Below are positions 33,288 to 41,884 of a DNA stretch of 41,929 nucleotides, in pieces. Location of the stretch: the NCBI RefSeq assembly GCF_001614315.2, contig NZ_LVEG02000022.1:1-41929 (forward strand), given 5' to 3'. How positions within the stretch are numbered: position 1 is the stretch's first letter; the number at the start of each line of letters is the position of its first letter. The DNA comes from Halofilum ochraceum (lineage in GTDB: Bacteria; Pseudomonadota; Gammaproteobacteria; XJ16; Halofilaceae). The position numbers and the translations under genes are program-made. The notes under the pieces were generated by a model. It was not told where the DNA came from. It saw nothing but the letters and a program-made list of their open reading frames with translations, and did not search any database.

Positions 33288-35639
33288 GTGATCCGCAATC
33301 GTTTCCAACGCAAGCTGGCGCTTTTCTTCACGGCGCTCGTCGCGAGCGTCCAGCTTGCAGCCGTCGTTGCGGTCGTCGAGGCGACCGACCGCAATGTGGC
33401 CCGCCAGGTGGAAGAGGAACTGGCGGTCGGCTCCCGCGTGGTCGCGCGCCTGCTGGAACTGCGCGAGCGCCAGCTGCTCCAGTCGGTGCGGGTGCTTACG
33501 GACGACTTCGGCTTCAAGCGCGCCGTGGCGACCGGCGATCACCCGACCATCCGATCGGCACTCGGCAACCATGCGGCACGCATCGACGCCGACATGGCCG
33601 CGGTACTCGATCCTGACGGCAGCGTACGTGCCGGCACGCGCTCCGATCTTGATCGGGGCGACACGTTCGCGATGGAAGCGCTGCTCGACCGCGCGATCGA
33701 GACGAACGAGGCGGTCGGCTTCGGCCTCATTGGCGAGCGCGCCTGGCAGCTCGTCATCGTGCCTGTACGGGCGCCGGTACCCGTCGCGTGGGCCGTCCTC
33801 GGCTTCGCCGTCGACGATGCGCTCGCGGGCGAGCTGGCCCGATTGACGCGTGCCGAGGTCAGCTTCGAGCGCGTCAACGATGCCCGCGCGAGCGTGCTCG
33901 CGACCAGCCTCGAAGATACCGCGCAGGCGGTGAACCCGGGCATGCCGACCGAGGGCGAGGACGTGCGCACGGTGGATACCGAGGCCGGCCGCCAGCTGGT
34001 CACCACCCGCCGCCTCGCCGCCACCGACAGCGGTCAGCTGGTGGCGACCCTGCAGACGCCACTGGCCGCCGCGCTGGCGCAGTACGAGCCGCTCAAGCGG
34101 CAGTTGCTCATGCTCGCCGGGCTCGCGCTCATCATCACCGTGATCGGTGCGGTCTGGCTGGCACGGACCGTCAGCCGGCCGGTACGCCAACTGGTCGATG
34201 CCGCACAACGGATCGCGGCGGGCGACTATGCCCATCCGGTAGCGATCGGGCAGCGCGATGAGTTCGGCGCGCTCGCAACGGCGTTCAACCGGATGCAGGA
34301 AGCAGTCCGCGAGCGCGAGGACCGGATCGTCCACCAGGCCTACCACGATGAACTGACCGGCCTGCCCAACCGTGCCCTTATGCGTGACCGGCTGCAGCTG
34401 GAGCTGGAGCGGGCCCGGCGCGAGGGGCATTGCGTCGCCGTGGTTGTCATCGACCTGAATCGGTTCAAAGAGATCAATGACAGCCTCGGCCACGAGATCG
34501 GCGACGCGGTACTGAATACCGTCGGCCAGTCTCTGCGCACGGCCCTGCGCGCAAGCGACACGGTCGCCCGACTGGGGGGCGATGAATTCGGCGCGGTCGC
34601 GGGGTGCGAGGACACCGACGACGCGATGGCGCTCGCCGCGCGGATCGAGCATGCCTGGGACAACCCGCTCGATCTGGGGCCGACCACGCTGCGGATCGAT
34701 CAGAGCATGGGGGTTTCGGTCTATCCCGAGCACGGCGATACCGTCGAAACCCTGTTGCGGCGTGCCGACATCGCGATGTACGCCGCCAAGGAGCGTAATG
34801 CGCGCGCCGTGCTGTATGAAAACGGCTGGGACGAGCGCCACCAGTATCAGTTGACCCTGATCGCGGATCTGCGTGATGCGATCGACAGCGACCAGCTGAC
34901 CCTCGAGTACCAGCCGCAGATCGACCTGCGCGATGGCGGCATGAGTCACGTGGAGGCGCTGCTCCGCTGGAATCACCCGCGCCTTGGCAGAGTATCGCCG
35001 CAGGAGTTCGTGCCGCTCGCCGAGAATGCCGGCTTTATCCGGACCCTGACCCGCTGGGTCCTCGGCGAAGTCGTGCGCCAGGCCGGCCGCTGGCGTGCCG
35101 AGGGCATGGACCTTCACGTATCCGTGAATATCTCGGCGCTCGACCTGATCGACGACAGCCTGCCGGATTTCGTCGCCACCACGCTCGCGCACCACGGCGT
35201 CCCGCCCGAACGCCTGGCGCTGGAGGTCACCGAGAGCGCGGTCATGCAGGACACGGCGTTCGCGCTCCGGGTGCTCCAGGGGCTCAAGGGGACCGGTGTC
35301 CGTCTGTCGGTCGACGACTTCGGCACGGGCCAGTCATCGCTGGCGCAGCTGCGCCGCCTGCCGGTGGACGAGCTCAAGATCGACAAGTCCTTCATTTTTG
35401 ATCTGAAGGAAAACAGTAACGATGCGAGCGTCGAGGCGATCGTGCAGTCGGCGATCGACCTCGGCCACAATATGGGCCTGTCGGTCGTCGCCGAGGGCGT
35501 CGAGACCGCGTACTCTCATGCGTGGCTGACCCGGTCGCAATGTGATCTGGCCCAGGGGTACCTGTTCAGCCGCCCCCTCCCCGCGGATGATTTCATGGCC
35601 TGGGTGCGCACCTGGGACAGCAAGAGAGGCAAAGAGTGA
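33288..35639 (+). CDS. Membrane GGDEF-EAL protein with periplasmic sensor and HAMP
   Basis: A 783-residue inner-membrane enzyme for cyclic di-GMP turnover. TM1 (FFTALVASVQLAAVVAVV) is followed by a periplasmic sensor of about 240 residues, TM2 (near residues 273-293), a HAMP linker (RTVSRPVRQLVDAAQRIAAG), GGDEF and EAL. The cyclase site is intact (LGGDEF, residues 430-434) with an RASD inhibitory site. The phosphodiesterase set is intact (E556 in EALLRW, EVTES, DDFGTG, AEGVET). Either or both activities are possible. The GTG start at 33288, four bases after the previous stop, places TM1 at the N-terminus; longer in-frame options would overlap the cupredoxin gene. The stop overlaps the next start (GTGA). 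Confidence 0.92.
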   Translation: MIRNRFQRKLALFFTALVASVQLAAVVAVVEATDRNVARQVEEELAVGSRVVARLLELRERQLLQSVRVLTDDFGFKRAVATGDHPTIRSALGNHAARIDADMAAVLDPDGSVRAGTRSDLDRGDTFAMEALLDRAIETNEAVGFGLIGERAWQLVIVPVRAPVPVAWAVLGFAVDDALAGELARLTRAEVSFERVNDARASVLATSLEDTAQAVNPGMPTEGEDVRTVDTEAGRQLVTTRRLAATDSGQLVATLQTPLAAALAQYEPLKRQLLMLAGLALIITVIGAVWLARTVSRPVRQLVDAAQRIAAGDYAHPVAIGQRDEFGALATAFNRMQEAVREREDRIVHQAYHDELTGLPNRALMRDRLQLELERARREGHCVAVVVIDLNRFKEINDSLGHEIGDAVLNTVGQSLRTALRASDTVARLGGDEFGAVAGCEDTDDAMALAARIEHAWDNPLDLGPTTLRIDQSMGVSVYPEHGDTVETLLRRADIAMYAAKERNARAVLYENGWDERHQYQLTLIADLRDAIDSDQLTLEYQPQIDLRDGGMSHVEALLRWNHPRLGRVSPQEFVPLAENAGFIRTLTRWVLGEVVRQAGRWRAEGMDLHVSVNISALDLIDDSLPDFVATTLAHHGVPPERLALEVTESAVMQDTAFALRVLQGLKGTGVRLSVDDFGTGQSSLAQLRRLPVDELKIDKSFIFDLKENSNDASVEAIVQSAIDLGHNMGLSVVAEGVETAYSHAWLTRSQCDLAQGYLFSRPLPADDFMAWVRTWDSKRGKE

Positions 35640-36532
35640 ACCACGGGTACCGAAGGCTTCGTCGACGAGTGCTCGCGTTCATGACGGCGGCGATCGGCCT
35701 CGCGGCGCTGCCCGCTGCCGCGACCGCCGGCGGCAAACTGATCGGCACCGGCGGAGCCACGCAGATCGAGGGCGCCGCCGGGGGCGGTATCGTGCCCTGG
35801 GCCATGCTCGGCGGCTACGGCACCGAGGGCGAGAACGGTGCGACCGCGTTCTTCTCCAGCGTGGACACGGGCGACTATCGGCTCGATGCCGTTGGTGCCG
35901 GCTTTGTCTGGAACAATCGTGTCGAGGTCTCGTTCGCCCGGCAGGATTTGGACACCGGATCCCTCTCGGCGGCCTTCCCCGCGCTGATCGCACCGGACGC
36001 GCGCATCGGCCAGGACATCTTCGGTGCCAAGCTGCGACTGCTCGGGGACACGGTGTACGGCCGCTGGCCGCAGGTCGCCCTCGGGATCCAGCACAAGCGC
36101 AATCGCGATTTCGACATCCCGTCCGCGGTCGGGGCCCGCGATGATTCGGGGACGGATGTCTATCTCTCCGTGGGCCGGCTCCTGCTTGCGGGCCTGGCCG
36201 GCCGCAACGTCTATCTGAACGGCACGATCCGCTCGACCCGTGCCAACGAACTCGGCCTGCTGGGCTTCGGCGGTCCGGACAACGACGGGCGCGAACTCGT
36301 GGCCGAGGCGAGCGCCGCCATCTTCCTGGACCGCCGGACCGCGATCGGCGTGGAATACCGGCAGAAACCCGATAACCTCGCGTTCGCGGACGAGAGCGAC
36401 TGGAGCGATGTCTTCGTCGCCTGGTTCCCGAGCAAAAACCTGTCGCTGTCCGCCGCCTGGACCGATCTTGGCTCGATCGCGACGCTCGACGATCAACGCG
36501 GGCTCTACCTCTCGGTGGAGGCCGCATTCTGA
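35636..36532 (+). CDS. DUF3034 family protein, predicted outer-membrane barrel
   Basis: Exported protein of 298 residues with signal peptide (FMTAAIGLAALPAAATA) and no further membrane helix. The rest alternates polar and hydrophobic residues with many Gly/Asn turns and ends in VEAAF, the terminal-Phe pattern of outer-membrane beta-barrels. The GGKLIGTGGATQIEGAAGGG start is characteristic of DUF3034, a family without assigned function. GTG start in a four-base overlap with the preceding c-di-GMP gene. A role as barrel or surface protein of the same system is inferred from operon structure. Confidence 0.82.
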   Translation: MNHGYRRLRRRVLAFMTAAIGLAALPAAATAGGKLIGTGGATQIEGAAGGGIVPWAMLGGYGTEGENGATAFFSSVDTGDYRLDAVGAGFVWNNRVEVSFARQDLDTGSLSAAFPALIAPDARIGQDIFGAKLRLLGDTVYGRWPQVALGIQHKRNRDFDIPSAVGARDDSGTDVYLSVGRLLLAGLAGRNVYLNGTIRSTRANELGLLGFGGPDNDGRELVAEASAAIFLDRRTAIGVEYRQKPDNLAFADESDWSDVFVAWFPSKNLSLSAAWTDLGSIATLDDQRGLYLSVEAAF

Positions 36533-36539
36533 GGTGATG

Positions 36540-37004
36540 ATGCCAAGACACAGCCCAAGAGCCTGCCCGAGGAACCTGGCCGGCCTCGCGCTCGTGCTCC
36601 TCACCGCCTGCGCCGGCCCCAAACCCGCACAAGACGCGGAACTCTATGAGGCGCTCGGTGAGCGATCCGGTATCCGCGCGATCGTCGACGAAACACTGCA
36701 GAATGTCGCCGATGACGCGCGCATTGTGGACATCTTCGCGGACTCGGACATCGGCCGCCTGCGCACGAAAATCGTGGAGCAGATCTGCGACATCAGCGGT
36801 GGCCCCTGCAACTACAGCGGCGATTCGATGAAACGCTCGCACGAGGGACTCGGCATCGACGCGGCCGAGTTCAACGCCTTCGTCGAAGACCTGCGCACGG
36901 CCATGATCGACCTGCGGGTGCCCGAATCGGCACAGAACCGTCTGCTCGCACGCCTCGCCCCCATGCGCGAAGACATCATCGAGCGGGACGGTCCGGAAGA
37001 CTGA
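36540..37004 (+). CDS. Group I truncated hemoglobin, predicted lipoprotein
   Basis: Last gene of the operon, 154 residues. It has a lipoprotein signal (LAGLALVLLTAC, lipobox Cys near residue 20) followed by a group I trHb: LYEALGERSGIRAIVDETL, FADSDIGRLRTKIVEQIC, and MKRSHEGLGI carrying the proximal histidine (H101). So the globin is predicted to be tethered to the envelope, not cytoplasmic. An ATG three bases earlier (36537) is equally possible; GAGG at 36531-36534 favours the second. Seven bases separate it from the DUF3034 stop. Ligand could be O2, NO or CO. Followed after 25 bases by palindromic element copy 2. Confidence 0.87.
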   Translation: MPRHSPRACPRNLAGLALVLLTACAGPKPAQDAELYEALGERSGIRAIVDETLQNVADDARIVDIFADSDIGRLRTKIVEQICDISGGPCNYSGDSMKRSHEGLGIDAAEFNAFVEDLRTAMIDLRVPESAQNRLLARLAPMREDIIERDGPED

Positions 37005-37029
37005 GCAGCGCAACCCCCGACCCGCAAAC

Positions 37030-37162
37030 GTAGGCCGGCCTTGCGCGCTCCACGACAGCATATACCGGCCCGGGGCGTATCACCGCGCAACGCCGGCATT
37101 CCCCGGCGGCCGATGGCGGCGGATGACTGAAACACAACGGGCGCCGGGAAAGGCCGGCCTAC
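37030..37162. repeat. Inverted-repeat-bounded element, copy 2
   Basis: Perfect 13-base terminal inverted repeats GTAGGCCGGCCTT (37030-37042) and AAGGCCGGCCTAC (37150-37162). The core GCCGGCATTCCCCGGCGGCC and the GGGCGCCGGG before the right end are shared with copy 1 at 3341-3452; the left third differs and is longer. Like copy 1 it follows a truncated globin gene. Confidence 0.72.
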
Positions 37163-37183
37163 TCGTCAACCTGCCAGCTTCAT

Positions 37184-37945
37184 TCACTCCACTTGCGCCG
37201 CGCACGGGCCGACGCCGCCGATCCGGTTCATGGTCGCTTCGAGCCACTCCCGGGCTTCCGCATTGATCTCGTCCGGGGTCTTGCCCTCCGGGGTGATGGA
37301 CTCGCCGATCACCACCGTGATGGTCCCGGGCCATTTCACGAAGCTGTGCCGCGGCCAGAACTCGCCTGCGTTATGCGCGATCGGCAACACCGGTACGCCC
37401 GTTTCCGTCGCGAGGATCGCCCCACCCATGCGGTAGCGCTCGGTGCGCCCGGGCGGCACGCGCGTGCCCTCGGGGAAGATCATGATGGACCAGCCGGCGG
37501 TCAGCCGCTCGCGGCCCTGCGCGACCATCTGCTCCACCGCCGCCCGCCCTGCAGCCCGGTCGATCGCGATCGGGCGCATGGCGCTGTAGCCCCAGCCGAA
37601 GAACGGAATCCGTAACAGTTCGCGCTTGATCACGTGCACCTGGGGCTGCAGAAGCATCGCCAATGCCATCGTTTCCCAGGTCGACTGATGTTTCGCGAAA
37701 TAGATATGCGGCCGGGTGGGGATATTGGCACGACCCTCGACACGCCAGCGCAGACCGCAGACGAGGCGCAGGGTGTAGATGTTGATCATGCACCAGATCC
37801 GCGCGAGACCGTAGCTCCAGCGCGAGGGAATCAGCCAGCCTACGACCGCGATCAGCAGGCCGAAGAACGTAGTGCTCACGAAGAACGCGCACCAGAAGAC
37901 CGTCGACCGAAGGTAAACGGAGAGGGGCGGACGCGGGCGGTTCAC
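37184..37945 (-). CDS. plsC: 1-acyl-sn-glycerol-3-phosphate acyltransferase
   Basis: Inner-membrane acyltransferase of phospholipid synthesis that converts lysophosphatidate to phosphatidate, 253 residues. The catalytic H(X4)D/E block is KHQSTWET, followed by KRELLRIPFFGW, the FPEGTR acceptor site and VPVLPIAHNAG. One or two N-terminal helices (VFWCAFFVSTTFFGLLIAVV). The GTG start overlaps the gmhB stop (GTGA), giving tight coupling; an in-frame upstream start at 37972 is less likely. glyQ-glyS-gmhB-plsC is a conserved gammaproteobacterial order. Confidence 0.93.
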   Translation of the reverse strand: MNRPRPPLSVYLRSTVFWCAFFVSTTFFGLLIAVVGWLIPSRWSYGLARIWCMINIYTLRLVCGLRWRVEGRANIPTRPHIYFAKHQSTWETMALAMLLQPQVHVIKRELLRIPFFGWGYSAMRPIAIDRAAGRAAVEQMVAQGRERLTAGWSIMIFPEGTRVPPGRTERYRMGGAILATETGVPVLPIAHNAGEFWPRHSFVKWPGTITVVIGESITPEGKTPDEINAEAREWLEATMNRIGGVGPCAAQVE

Positions 37946-38499
37946 GCCGGCGCATCCCCGGCGGCCAGCCAAGCATCGGCGAACGCGGCCAGGTCGTCAT
38001 AAACCGCGACGTCCGCCAGGTCATGTCCGGCGACCAGGGTCGCATCGCCATTGCCGGTGCGCACGAGGATCGGCCGCGCACCGGCGGCACGCGCCGCCTC
38101 GATGTCGCGCCAGGAATCGCCGACATAGGGCACGCCTTCCAGGTCCACGCCGAGACGCTCGGCGATCTCGAGCAGCATGCCCGGGTGCGGTTTGCGGCGC
38201 CACGCGTCGCTGCCGGGCCCGTCGGGAGAATACACGACCGGGTCCAGCCGGCCACCGTGGCGCTCGAGCTCGCGCGCGATGTGGTCATGAATCGCGGCCA
38301 GATCGGCCTCGCTGAAGAGCCCGCGGGCGATGCCGGACTGGTTGGTCGCAAGGGCGGTACGAAAGCCGGCCCGGTTCAGGCGGGCGATCGCCTCGAGACT
38401 CCCCGGCAACGGGTGCCACTCGGCGACCGACTTGATATGGGCATCCGATTCGGCGTTGATCACACCGTCGCGATCGAGGATGACCAGCGGAGCGGGCAC
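37942..38499 (-). CDS. gmhB: D-glycero-beta-D-manno-heptose 1,7-bisphosphate 7-phosphatase
   Basis: HAD-superfamily phosphatase of the ADP-heptose route to LPS core. Motif I LDRDGVIN, the TNQSGIARG motif II region, RKPHPGML and GDSWRDIE (motif IV) are present. The zinc-ribbon of E. coli GmhB (Cys/His residues between the YCP and CRKPHPG segments) is absent: here the loop is VYSPDGPGSDAWRRKPHPG with no cysteine. The start is placed at the GTG (38499) that gives VPAPLVILDRDG, matching the family N-terminus; an upstream GTG at 38547 would lie inside the adjacent palindrome. 185 residues. Confidence 0.88.
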   Translation of the reverse strand: MPAPLVILDRDGVINAESDAHIKSVAEWHPLPGSLEAIARLNRAGFRTALATNQSGIARGLFSEADLAAIHDHIARELERHGGRLDPVVYSPDGPGSDAWRRKPHPGMLLEIAERLGVDLEGVPYVGDSWRDIEAARAAGARPILVRTGNGDATLVAGHDLADVAVYDDLAAFADAWLAAGDAPA

Positions 38500-38503
38500 G
38501 GTC

Positions 38504-38668
38504 AGGAGCTTGTCCGGGAAATCTGTGCCGTAGCGAGCGCGTGGCACAGCGAGGCGATTTGTTCGATCGCGAAACGAGCATGGTGGGCGCCATGTGAGTT
38601 GAGCGATCGGACAAAGCGGCCGTTGTGGTACGCGCGCAGTAGGCTCATGGTTTCCCGGACAAGCTCCT
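38504..38668. repeat. Long imperfect palindrome between glyS and gmhB
   Basis: Perfect 18-bp outer arms AGGAGCTTGTCCGGGAAA (38504-38521) and the complement (38651-38668). Further in, TTTGTTCGATCG (38558-38569) pairs with CGATCGGACAAA (38604-38615, one G-T), and the centre is CATGG/CCATG (38579-38583, 38590-38594). The whole 165 bases can fold into one hairpin. The right arm overlaps the TAG stop of glyS, and the left arm ends five bases upstream of the gmhB start. Resembles REP-type elements starting GTAGGAGC. Confidence 0.78.
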
Positions 38669-40742
38669 ACTGCACCCGTGAGAGATCCGCGATCCGCAGG
38701 AACAGACCGCGGGCACGGCCGAGCAGCGCGATGCGGTTGGCGCGCAGCGCGGCATCGTCGGCCATGACCATGACGCCGTCGAAGAAACGGTCCAGCGGCT
38801 CGGCCAGCGCGGCCAGCCGCGCCAGCGCACCGGCGTAGTCGCGCGCTGCGACCAGTTCCCCGATCGCGTTGTCGAGCCCGGCGACGGCACCGGCCAGGTC
38901 GCGCTCGGCGTCGTCCGCGAACAGCCCCGGATCCGGCTCGGACCCGACCTCATCATCGGCCTTGCGCAGGATGTTGCGGATGCGTTTGTTGGCCTCGGTC
39001 AGCGAGGCCGCCTCGGTACGCTCGCCGAAGGCATGCAGCGCGCGGATGCGGGCGTCGAAATCGACCGGACGCGAGGGACGGCAGGCGCGCACCGCCTCGA
39101 AGAGATCCGGGGCGAAGCCGGCGGCCGTGTAGTAGACGCGGAAACGTTCCATCATGAAATCGAACACGGTCTCGATCCCGGCAGTGGCCTCGACCGCCGG
39201 GTCGTGTGCGGCCGCGGCCTCCTGCAGCGCCGTTTCCAGATCCAGATCCAGACCGCCCTCGACGATAATCCTCAGTGCGCCCAGCGCAGCGCGGCGCAGC
39301 GCGAACGGATCTTTGTCACCGGTCGGCGCCCGACCGATGGCGAAGATGCCCATCAGCACGTCGAGACGGTCCGCGAGCGCGAGCGCCTGCCCTTCGCGGG
39401 TGCGCGGCAGCGCATCTCCGGCGAACGCGGGCCGATACTGATCCGCGATCGCGAGGGCGACCGTCTCCGCATACCCTTCGGCGGCCGCGTAATAGCCGCC
39501 CATCAGGCCCTGCAGCTCGGGGAACTCGCCGACCATTTCCGTCAGCAGGTCACACTTGGCCAGGCGCGCCGCGGTCGCCGTGGCCTCGGTGTCGGCACCG
39601 AGGCGCCCGGCGAGCCGCCCCGCCAGCGATTCGATCCGTTGTGTACGGTCGTGGAGCGTGCCCAGCCGGCGCTGGAACACCATCGCCTTCAGGCCCTCCA
39701 GGCGCGACTCCAGCGGTTGGCGCCGGTCCTGTTGCCAGAAGAACTCGGCGTCGGCAAAGCGCGGCTCGATCACGCGTTCGTTACCGTGGCGGACGACCTC
39801 GGGATCGGCGCTGGCGATGTTGCTCACGGTGACGAACGCGGGCAGCAGCGCGCCGTCGCCGTCGTAGACGGGGAAGTACTTCTGGTGGTCCTTCATCACG
39901 GCCACCAGGGCCTCTGCCGGCACGTCGAGGAAACGGCGGTCGAACCGGCCGGCCAGCGCTACTGGCCACTCGACCAGCGAGGCCACTTCCTCGAGCAGCT
40001 CCGGATCGATATCGGCCTCGCCCCCCGCCTCGCGGCCCGCGGCGATCACCTGTTCGCGGATCCGCGCCTGACGATCCGCGAAACCGGCGACCAGATGCCC
40101 GGGATCGAGCAGCAGGCTTTCATAGTCGGCGGGACGTCCGAGCTCAATAGCGGCGGGGTAGTGGAAACGGTGCCCCCGGCTTGCACGGCCCGTGCGCACG
40201 CCCAGCAGCTCGGCATCCACCGCCTGCTCGCCGAACAGCAGCACGGCCCAGTGCACGGGCCGCGGGAAACTGACACCCGGCACACCCCAGCGCATACGCT
40301 TCTTCGCCGGCAGCTCGTTAAGTACCCTGGTGACCAGCTCCGGCAGCAACTCCACCGTGGCCTGCCCGGCCTGATGCTCGGTATGGAAAAGGTACTCGGC
40401 CTTGCCGGTATCGCGCCGCTCGAGGTCGGCGACGGCGACACCGTGGCGGCCGGCGAAGCCCTCCGCGGCTTTTGTCGGCGTGCCGTCCTCCGCGAACGCG
40501 GCGCTCACCGGCGGGCCCCGATGCTCCACCGATTCGGCGGTCTGGGCGCTGGCGACGCCATTCAGCCGTACCGCGAGACGGCGCGGTGTCGCGAACGGCT
40601 CGGGCTCGCCGGTGAACCCGATCCGCGCGCCCTGCAGGGCAGTCGCCAGGTTGGCGCCGAAGGCATCCATCAGCGCCTTCAACTCGCTCGACGGGAGTTC
40701 TTCGGTGCCGATCTCGACCAGCAGATCGCGTGCCTCAGCCAT
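38667..40742 (-). CDS. glyS: Glycine-tRNA ligase beta subunit
   Basis: Beta subunit of the bacterial alpha2beta2 glycyl-tRNA synthetase, 691 residues, normal length. Starts with [20 protein letters not shown] and contains the family blocks [49 protein letters not shown] and [24 protein letters not shown]. The C-terminal anticodon-binding region is present to the end. It overlaps glyQ by eight bases. Its TAG stop lies in the arm of the palindrome at 38504-38668. Confidence 0.97.
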   Translation of the reverse strand: MAEARDLLVEIGTEELPSSELKALMDAFGANLATALQGARIGFTGEPEPFATPRRLAVRLNGVASAQTAESVEHRGPPVSAAFAEDGTPTKAAEGFAGRHGVAVADLERRDTGKAEYLFHTEHQAGQATVELLPELVTRVLNELPAKKRMRWGVPGVSFPRPVHWAVLLFGEQAVDAELLGVRTGRASRGHRFHYPAAIELGRPADYESLLLDPGHLVAGFADRQARIREQVIAAGREAGGEADIDPELLEEVASLVEWPVALAGRFDRRFLDVPAEALVAVMKDHQKYFPVYDGDGALLPAFVTVSNIASADPEVVRHGNERVIEPRFADAEFFWQQDRRQPLESRLEGLKAMVFQRRLGTLHDRTQRIESLAGRLAGRLGADTEATATAARLAKCDLLTEMVGEFPELQGLMGGYYAAAEGYAETVALAIADQYRPAFAGDALPRTREGQALALADRLDVLMGIFAIGRAPTGDKDPFALRRAALGALRIIVEGGLDLDLETALQEAAAAHDPAVEATAGIETVFDFMMERFRVYYTAAGFAPDLFEAVRACRPSRPVDFDARIRALHAFGERTEAASLTEANKRIRNILRKADDEVGSEPDPGLFADDAERDLAGAVAGLDNAIGELVAARDYAGALARLAALAEPLDRFFDGVMVMADDAALRANRIALLGRARGLFLRIADLSRVQ

Positions 40743-41676
40743 GCCCCGCCTCCACTTCGGCCGTAGCGCGCACCAGCGGGAACCCGAGCGCCTCGCGCTT
40801 GGCGTAGAACGCCTGCGCGACGCCGCGCGCCAGATCGCGGATACGCAGGATGTAGCGCTGGCGCTCGGTGACCGAGATCGCCTGGCGCGCGTCGAGCAGG
40901 TTGAAGGTGTGCGACGCCTTCAGGGTCTGTTCATAGGCCGGCAGCGGCAGCGGTTCGTCGCGCTCGACCAGGCGCTTCGCCTCCGCCTCGCAGGCGTCGA
41001 ACCAGGTGAACAGCGCGTCGGTGTCCGCGAGCTCGAAGTTGTAGATCGACTGCTCGACTTCGTTCTGGTGGAACACGTCGCCGTAATAGACCGTCCCCTG
41101 CGGGCCCTCGGTCCAGACCAGGTCGTAGACGTTCTCGACGCCCTGCAGGTACATCGCGATCCGCTCGAGGCCGTACGCGATTTCGCCGGAGACGGCGTCG
41201 ACATCGAGCCCGCCGACCTGCTGGAAGTACGTGAACTGGGTGATCTCCATGCCGTCCAGCCAGACCTCCCAGCCGAGCCCCCAGGCACCGAGTGTCGGCG
41301 ATTCCCAGTCGTCCTCGACGAAACGGATGTCATGCACCAGCGGATCGACGCCGAGCGCTTCGAGCGAACCCAGATAGACGTCCTGGATATCCAGCGGCGA
41401 CGGCTTGAGCAGCACCTGGAACTGATAGTAGTGCTGCAGGCGGTTGGGGTTATCGCCATAGCGCCCATCGGTCGGCCGCCGCGAAGCCTGCACATGCGCG
41501 GCGCGCCACGGCTCCGGGCCGATCGCACGCAGGAAGGTCGAGGGATGGAACGTCCCCGCGCCCACTTCCATGTCGTAGGGCTGCATCAGGACGCAACCCT
41601 GCCCGATCCAGTAGTTCTGGAGGCGCAGGATGAGGTCCTGAAACGTAATCGTACTGGTAGACAGCTGCTCGGCCAC
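40735..41676 (-). CDS. glyQ: Glycine-tRNA ligase alpha subunit
   Basis: Catalytic alpha subunit of glycyl-tRNA synthetase (class II), 313 residues, GTG start. The block [20 protein letters not shown], the [17 protein letters not shown] segment, [20 protein letters not shown] and [20 protein letters not shown] are all standard for GlyQ. TATACT at 41708-41713 (minus strand) is a candidate -10 for the glyQ-glyS-gmhB-plsC transcript, though no good -35 was found. Confidence 0.97.
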   Translation of the reverse strand: MAEQLSTSTITFQDLILRLQNYWIGQGCVLMQPYDMEVGAGTFHPSTFLRAIGPEPWRAAHVQASRRPTDGRYGDNPNRLQHYYQFQVLLKPSPLDIQDVYLGSLEALGVDPLVHDIRFVEDDWESPTLGAWGLGWEVWLDGMEITQFTYFQQVGGLDVDAVSGEIAYGLERIAMYLQGVENVYDLVWTEGPQGTVYYGDVFHQNEVEQSIYNFELADTDALFTWFDACEAEAKRLVERDEPLPLPAYEQTLKASHTFNLLDARQAISVTERQRYILRIRDLARGVAQAFYAKREALGFPLVRATAEVEAGHG

Positions 41677-41808
41677 GGGCGGCGTCCGGGGTCAATGAAA
41701 GCGCGCCAGTATAGCGATGCTGCCCGCGGGATGCAGCCGGTCGGTTTCCGCCGACGTTGCGGGGCTACCTTTGGATGCCGTGCTGGTGGTGATTCGCGTC
41801 CGAAGGGG

Positions 41809-41851
41809 TCTCGCCAAGGCGCGGAGGGCGCCAAGGGACGCGAAGGAAATA
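41809..41851. repeat. Short AAGGCGCC-type intergenic repeat
   Basis: A run of degenerate near-decamer units (CCAAGGCGC, GGAGGGCGC, CAAGGGACGC, GAAGGAAA) of the kind seen scattered between genes in many bacterial genomes. Only one copy is in the window. It is distinct from the AACCACAGAT repeats. Confidence 0.4.
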
Positions 41852-41884
41852 ACAAGTACCTGTAGGAGATTCTATGTCTCCCCC

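Noticed and set aside
39033-41865. Long plus-strand frames opposite glyS and glyQ (39033-40766, 40402-41865)
   Set aside because: They oppose glyS and glyQ, which match their families throughout; the plus-strand products resemble no family.
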